Below the pieces are notes generated by a model. That model saw nothing but the letters and a program-made list of their open reading frames with translations. It ran no database searches and had not been told where the DNA came from. Positions 60,039 through 64,000 of a stretch of 64,000 bases of DNA are shown here, one piece after another. The stretch lies in NCBI GenBank assembly GCA_052117605.1, contig JBQKIT010000017.1, one strand, 5' to 3'. Position 1 is the first letter of the stretch. Each line of letters starts with the position of its first letter. The position numbers were made by a program, and so were the translations under genes. The DNA is from CAG-791 sp000431495. Lineage in GTDB: Bacteria > Bacillota > Clostridia > Lachnospirales > Lachnospiraceae.

Positions 60039-61421
60039 ATGAAATATAAGCCTGACCGCAAACAGATTACCTGGGGAATCACATGCTTCCTGACGCTGGT
60101 TGCCTGCGTTATTTTTATCTACCTGGTCTATAACGGGAGAAATTTCCTGCAGGCATTCAATACCATCATGGCAAGCCTTGCGCCGATTCTGTTCGGTATC
60201 ATGATTGCTTTTATTCTGAATCCGGTCATGATATTTGTGGAGAAAAAGATTCTGGCACCGATTTACCGTCATTACGGAATTGATGTATGGAGCAAGGACC
60301 AGAAAAAGAAGAAGATGGAAATGCGGAAGATTTCCGTTGCCATCACCATTCTGTTCTTTGTTGCAATCCTTGCGACGATGATGGCAATCGTGCTTCCGCA
60401 GCTTGTTCGAAGCATCCAGACGATTTTCAAAAACCTCACGATCTATGAGCGGAACATGCTGGCGTTCTTCGATCAGCTGTCGAAAACCAATCCTCAGATC
60501 CGGGATCAGATTAACCTGGTGATCACGGAAGCGGAGAATGCTCTGGAGAGCTTTTACAACAACAACATCGCTGCGAATATGGAAGACATCATTCAGCAGG
60601 TAACCAGCCAGGTGTACTCCATCGGAAAAGGGATTTTCAATTTCATCATCGGAATCATTGTTTCCCTCTATCTGTTATATACAAAGGATACTCTCTGCGG
60701 ACAGGGGAAGAAGGTTGCCTATGCGATGTTTAATGAACGCTGGGCAAATGAGGTGGTTGGCATCTGCCGTTACATCAATCACACCTTTGTCGGCTTTATC
60801 ACCGGTAAGATTCTGGACTCTTTTATCATTGGCGTTCTGTGCTTCATTGCGACCCAGTTCATGCTCCATACGCCGTTTCCGGTTTTGGTGTCCTTTATCG
60901 TTGGATTTACCAATATCATTCCGTTCTTCGGTCCGTTCATCGGCGCAGCGGTCGGCGGTATCATTGTATTCATGATCAATCCGCTGGATGCACTGTGGTT
61001 TGTCATCCTGTGCCTGATTCTTCAGACCTTTGACGGCTATATTCTCGGGCCGAAGATCCTGGGAGATTCCACGGGACTTTCGAATTTCTGGGTTATTTTT
61101 GCCATTATGCTGTTCGGCGGACTCTGGGGAGTTCCCGGATGGGTCATCGGTGTACCGCTGTTTGCGGTCATTTACTCCACAATCGCCCGTCTCGTCAACC
61201 ACTCGCTTCGCCTGCACGGGAAGACGACGGATTCCGAGCACATGCAGGATGTGGCATACTATGAGGAAAACAACGAGCGGATGGTTGGTGATACGACAGC
61301 AACCGGATATAATGCAAACCGGAAGGAGACCAATTCGTGGGCCAGAGCGCTTGGCATTGACCCCGAGGCCCGCGCTGTCCGAAAAAAAGAAAAGAGTGAG
61401 AAGAAAGAAGAGCGGCAATGA
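60039..61421 (+). CDS. AI-2E family transporter
   Basis: A 460-residue membrane protein with about 7-8 TM segments: two at the N-terminus (about 12-30, 40-65), one near 100-123, and a cluster between 200 and 385. Family motifs include IVSLYLLYTKD (about 207-217) and VGFTNIIPFFGPFIGAAVGG (about 287-306). A basic hydrophilic tail (about 425-460, KKEKSEKKEE) follows. Characterised members export autoinducer-2 or act in ion homeostasis; the substrate here is unknown. The GAAGGAGC site precedes the ATG. It overlaps dtd by 4 nt. Confidence 0.88.
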   Translation: MKYKPDRKQITWGITCFLTLVACVIFIYLVYNGRNFLQAFNTIMASLAPILFGIMIAFILNPVMIFVEKKILAPIYRHYGIDVWSKDQKKKKMEMRKISVAITILFFVAILATMMAIVLPQLVRSIQTIFKNLTIYERNMLAFFDQLSKTNPQIRDQINLVITEAENALESFYNNNIAANMEDIIQQVTSQVYSIGKGIFNFIIGIIVSLYLLYTKDTLCGQGKKVAYAMFNERWANEVVGICRYINHTFVGFITGKILDSFIIGVLCFIATQFMLHTPFPVLVSFIVGFTNIIPFFGPFIGAAVGGIIVFMINPLDALWFVILCLILQTFDGYILGPKILGDSTGLSNFWVIFAIMLFGGLWGVPGWVIGVPLFAVIYSTIARLVNHSLRLHGKTTDSEHMQDVAYYEENNERMVGDTTATGYNANRKETNSWARALGIDPEARAVRKKEKSEKKEERQ

Positions 61422-61876
61422 GATTTGTCATTCAGCGTGTACAGCACGCAAGTGTTACAGTAGATAACGAAACGGTCGGAAGCATCGGAAAGGGATTTCT
61501 GGTTCTGATCGGAGTGGAAGATTCCGATACCAGGGAGCTGGCAGATCGTATGATTTCGAAGATGATCCATCTTCGGATTTTTGAGGACACCGCAGGCAAA
61601 ACAAACTGCAATCTGGCTTCCGTGAACGGATCGCTTCTTCTGGTATCGCAGTTTACGCTTTACGCAGACTGCCACCATGGAAACCGTCCATCCTTTATTC
61701 GTGCCGGAAAGCCCGATTTTGCCAATGAGCTGTATGAATATATCATTGAAAAATGTAAGGAATCGGTTCCTGTCGTAGAGCACGGCATCTTCGGCGCGGA
61801 CATGAAGGTAGATCTTCGGAATGACGGGCCATTTACCATCGTTCTGGATTCCGATGAAATTTTTCCAAACGGGTGA
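61418..61876 (+). CDS. dtd: D-aminoacyl-tRNA deacylase
   Basis: A 152-residue DTD that removes D-amino acids (and mischarged Gly) from tRNA. It starts MRFVIQRVQHASVTVD, has SQFTLYADCHHGNRPSF (about 77-93) and the cross-subunit motif NDGPFT, corresponding to NxGPxT with the cis-Pro loop. Start by ATGA overlap with the transporter gene. Confidence 0.94.
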   Translation: MRFVIQRVQHASVTVDNETVGSIGKGFLVLIGVEDSDTRELADRMISKMIHLRIFEDTAGKTNCNLASVNGSLLLVSQFTLYADCHHGNRPSFIRAGKPDFANELYEYIIEKCKESVPVVEHGIFGADMKVDLRNDGPFTIVLDSDEIFPNG

Positions 61877-61883
61877 ATGCAGA

Positions 61884-63308
61884 ATGAAAACAATCGATGA
61901 AAAAAAGCTGGACGAGTGTCTGAAAAGAAAATTCGAGGAGCTAAAGGTTTCCGGTGTTTCTGTTGCAATCAGAGGGCCGGAAGGATACTCCTTTGAGAGG
62001 GGCTACGGCTACCGGGATCTGAAGCGCAGCATCACCCCCGATGGGAATACGATCTTTGGAATTGCGTCGATGGGGAAATCGATGGCTGCACTCAGTGCAG
62101 CGATTCTTGCGGCGGAAGGAAAGCTGAATCTGGACGACCCGGTTTCCAAATATATTCCGGATTTTTCGGTACCTGGAAATCCGAAGGAAAGTGTTACCAT
62201 CCGACATCTTGCCATGCATACAGCCGGAATCCCGCCAATGGAGCCGCTTGAATGGTCGATCAGCATGAACACCCCGGGACGTGAAACGGAATATGACAGA
62301 AAAATGAAGCAGTCCGCCCCGTGCAGGATGGATACGATAGAACAGATTATTGCGTATATTGCCAATTGTCCGTATCCGACGCTGGGTGAGTCCGGGCAGT
62401 ACATGAGCTATTCCAATGAGGGATACGCGGTTTTATGTTATGTGGTGGACGCGGCAGCCGGAATTCCGCTTGAACAGTTTCTGGAGGAGCGAATTTTCAA
62501 ACCGATCGGGATGACCAGAAGTGTTCTGGATCAGGATGCCTCAGAGGCAAGGAAAATTGCTTCGGATGGCAACATCACGGCATTGTTTGAGATGGATGAG
62601 AATAACCCGGAAGAAATCGTCGGAGATGAAGCGTGGTCCGTACTGCCGCCGTTTCGCGCCTGTGCCTGTGTGAAGAGTACAGCACACGACATGGCCCGTT
62701 ATTATCAGTGCCTGTCCAATCATGGCATGATTGACGGCAGGCAGGCGATTCCTGCAAAAGCGGTAGAATATCTGATCGGAGCCGGCTTTCCGGAGCTGAC
62801 AAAGCCGACCTATTGTCTCGGACTCAATAAAAGAGTTGAAGATTCTCATGTATACTGTGAGCATTCCGGAGGCCTGCACGGCGTTTCCTCTGAGGGAGGC
62901 CTGCTGAAGGGGGAGAATTACGGCTTTGCCGTGCTTTGCAACGAAGGCGACGTGGATGTTACGGAAATGCTGTGGATCCTTTACAACGCGGTGCTGGGGT
63001 ATCCGTTGGAACGGGAACACACCTGGCTTTTCCCGACAGGAACCTGCTTCGAGGAACCACAGATGCTTCTTGGAAATTATATCTGCCACGAAGGAATTCC
63101 GGTCATCGCCAGAGTTTATCTGCAGGATGGAAAGCTTATGACAGAAAAAGGCGGCGAAAACTATTCGCTGGTATTCTGCGGTGAGACATGGTTTAAGCTT
63201 CTGGACAAGGACGGAAAGGCTGCAGGCCGCATGCATTTTTGGGTAAAGGACGGGCACGCCTGGGGAGTCCAGGTCTACACTCGGATTTATCAGCGAATGA
63301 ATTCGTAA
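61884..63308 (+). CDS. Serine hydrolase, beta-lactamase/AmpC-like fold
   Basis: A 474-residue penicillin-binding-like hydrolase. S62-M-G-K65 is the nucleophile SxxK, Y176-S-N178 the YxN motif, and HSGG near 352 the third motif. There is no signal peptide, so it is probably cytoplasmic. An extra C-terminal domain of about 100 residues follows the hydrolase core. Family members are esterases, D-amino-acid peptidases or beta-lactam-binding proteins; substrate unassigned. ATG 61884 lies 8 nt after the dtd stop. Confidence 0.88.
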   Translation: MKTIDEKKLDECLKRKFEELKVSGVSVAIRGPEGYSFERGYGYRDLKRSITPDGNTIFGIASMGKSMAALSAAILAAEGKLNLDDPVSKYIPDFSVPGNPKESVTIRHLAMHTAGIPPMEPLEWSISMNTPGRETEYDRKMKQSAPCRMDTIEQIIAYIANCPYPTLGESGQYMSYSNEGYAVLCYVVDAAAGIPLEQFLEERIFKPIGMTRSVLDQDASEARKIASDGNITALFEMDENNPEEIVGDEAWSVLPPFRACACVKSTAHDMARYYQCLSNHGMIDGRQAIPAKAVEYLIGAGFPELTKPTYCLGLNKRVEDSHVYCEHSGGLHGVSSEGGLLKGENYGFAVLCNEGDVDVTEMLWILYNAVLGYPLEREHTWLFPTGTCFEEPQMLLGNYICHEGIPVIARVYLQDGKLMTEKGGENYSLVFCGETWFKLLDKDGKAAGRMHFWVKDGHAWGVQVYTRIYQRMNS

Positions 63309-63368
63309 AAGATGCATTTTGCGAACAGTTTGATTCCTGCTCTCTTACGCTGCCACTGTTTCCTGATG

Positions 63369-63412
63369 ACAAATGCCCGTTATTGGCTGCATGGCCGATA
63401 ACGGGCATTTGT
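63369..63412. terminator. Long near-perfect hairpin (bidirectional terminator)
   Basis: ACAAATGCCCGTTAT (63369-63383) pairs perfectly with ATAACGGGCATTTGT (63398-63412), extended by GGC/GCC after one mismatch, with loop TGCATG. T-rich sequence follows on the plus side. It lies between two convergent transcription units. The rest of 63309-63643 holds only the RhuM remnant and a second hairpin. Confidence 0.7.
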
Positions 63413-63417
63413 GCGTT

Positions 63418-63639
63418 TTAATCCTTTTTCTCAGTGCTGGCTACAAGTCGGTCAAAATCGCTCTGATACTGCCGATCCTGAATGACACGGTATTTCTCAA
63501 ATTCGCTCTCGGCAAAGGCTTTTGCAATGGTTGCTGTCACTTTTCCTTTATGACGCAGCACTTCTTCCTCGTTAAACTGCAAAAACGCATCCAGCCGTAT
63601 TAGCGAGGCCGGCCATGTGCGAACACTGGCCGACCTCAT
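63418..63639 (-). pseudogene. C-terminal remnant of a RhuM-family protein
   Basis: A 73-codon open frame whose residues from about 15 on (RLDAFLQFNEEEVLRHKGKV and EYRVIQDRQYQSDFD-like pattern, here FEKYRVIQDRQYQSDFDRL) match the C-terminus of RhuM proteins as I know them. RhuM proteins are about 330 residues, so the N-terminal three quarters are missing; upstream on the minus strand lies only a hairpin and then the kdpE stop. No ribosome binding site is evident. A decayed gene left by a deletion or insertion is likely. Confidence 0.6.
63605..63637. terminator. Hairpin downstream of kdpE
   Basis: GAGGCCGGCCA (63605-63615) and TGGCCGACCTC (63627-63637) form an 11-bp stem with one mismatch around an 11-nt loop. 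It lies just after the kdpE stop on the minus strand; no T-run follows, so terminator activity is uncertain. Confidence 0.45.
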
Positions 63640-63643
63640 ATCA

Positions 63644-64000
63644 TTAATTTACTTTTATCATACGATAGCCCACACCAATATGTGTTTGGATGTATTGCGG
63701 GGACTCTTCTGTTGGCTCTAGCTTTTTCCGCAGTGTTGCCATAAATACCCGCAGGGAAGCCACATCGTTATCCCAACTGTGACCCCAGATATTTTGTGTG
63801 ATAAAGGTATGGGTCAGTACCTTGCCGACATTCTTGGACAGCAGACACAACAGCTTATACTCGATGGGTGTCAGGTGAAGTTCGTTTTCATCCAGATAAG
63901 CGCATCCCCCGGCATAATCCACTTTCAACTTACCATTCACAAATACAGAACTGGCAGTAAACATCTCTGCCGTCATCAGAGAGAGTCTTCGCTGCGTCAC
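63644..64000 (-). CDS. kdpE: KdpE-type response regulator, C-terminal part
   Basis: Partial: the gene continues past the window end. The 118 visible residues are the OmpR/PhoB winged-helix domain: VFVNGKLKVDYAGGCAYLD, then LTPIEYKLLCLLSKNVGKVLTHTFI and VASLRVFMATLRKKLE, ending THIGVGYRMIKV. This pattern matches KdpE, which activates the Kdp potassium-uptake operon with sensor KdpD. The GTG at 63998-64000 is probably internal. kdpD and kdp structural genes would lie beyond the edge. Confidence 0.85.
   Translation of the reverse strand: MTQRRLSLMTAEMFTASSVFVNGKLKVDYAGGCAYLDENELHLTPIEYKLLCLLSKNVGKVLTHTFITQNIWGHSWDNDVASLRVFMATLRKKLEPTEESPQYIQTHIGVGYRMIKVN

Noticed and set aside
1..64000. CRISPR arrays, tRNA or rRNA genes, complete insertion sequences
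   Set aside because: No regularly spaced repeats, no cloverleaf and no transposase gene were found by eye; a dedicated scan would be needed to exclude very degenerate copies.

Overview
The window looks like a chromosomal stretch from a Gram-positive anaerobe of the class Clostridia, most probably Lachnospiraceae. The GC content is about 50-53%. Gene orders known from Firmicutes are kept: rpmB-yloU-fakA-recG; rplU-prp-rpmA-obg, then yhbY-nadD-yqeK-rsfS; lexA divergent from a yneA-like gene; rsmD-coaD; ytfI-gerW. L27 carries the Firmicute N-terminal extension together with its protease Prp, and spore-germination and XerS-type recombinase genes are present. The species assignment is inference. 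I see no tRNA, rRNA, CRISPR array or complete mobile element.

Layout. 1-110: 3' end (domains V and VI) of a group II intron whose body lies outside the window. 270-6353: branched-chain amino acid block (ilvB, two separate ilvN-type regulatory subunits, ilvC, leuC, leuD). 6425-7764: TauE-type exporter and MarR regulator, with a promoter covered by two 18-bp operators. 7754-8506 (minus): histidine phosphatase. 8586-10666: ruvA, a small unknown gene and ruvB behind a probable SOS box. 10676-17115: zapA, U32 peptidase, RodA-like protein and a class B PBP with an unusual tail. 17139-20483: unknown gene, DUF2953 gene, gerW and a CBS-type pyrophosphatase. 20538-26246: rpmB, Asp23 family, fakA, recG, degV. 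26279-34896: topoisomerase IV pair, rsmD, coaD, two proteins of unknown function, an RluA-type pseudouridine synthase, recU. 34907-40131: his genes (hisZ, hisG, hisD, hisB and a HisF-like/HisI/HisE fusion). 40148-42610: zinc-ribbon/TPM membrane protein. 42735-46850: MacAB-type export system with two palindromes at its promoter. 46899-51379: L21/L27, Obg, NadD and RsfS cluster. 51418-52840: lexA and a divergent yneA-like division inhibitor sharing three SOS boxes. 52887-55728: UDP-sugar pyrophosphorylase, small basic protein, orphan PTS EIIC. 55735-56808 (minus): XerS. 56838-59800: class II aldolase (minus) and xylulokinase (plus), divergent around a cluster of TGACC half-sites. 59912-63308: AI-2E transporter, dtd, serine hydrolase. 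63369-64000: hairpins, a RhuM remnant and the 3' part of kdpE (minus).

Most of the window is ordinary housekeeping. The items most worth a second look are the HisF-like pseudo-domain fused to HisIE (both catalytic Asp positions read as Tyr), the lexA/yneA-like SOS module, the zinc-ribbon/TPM membrane protein, the PBP with calcium-type DxNxDGxxD repeats, and the operator clusters at the TauE, MacAB and aldolase/xylulokinase promoters. I found no clearly novel defence or mobile system inside the window.
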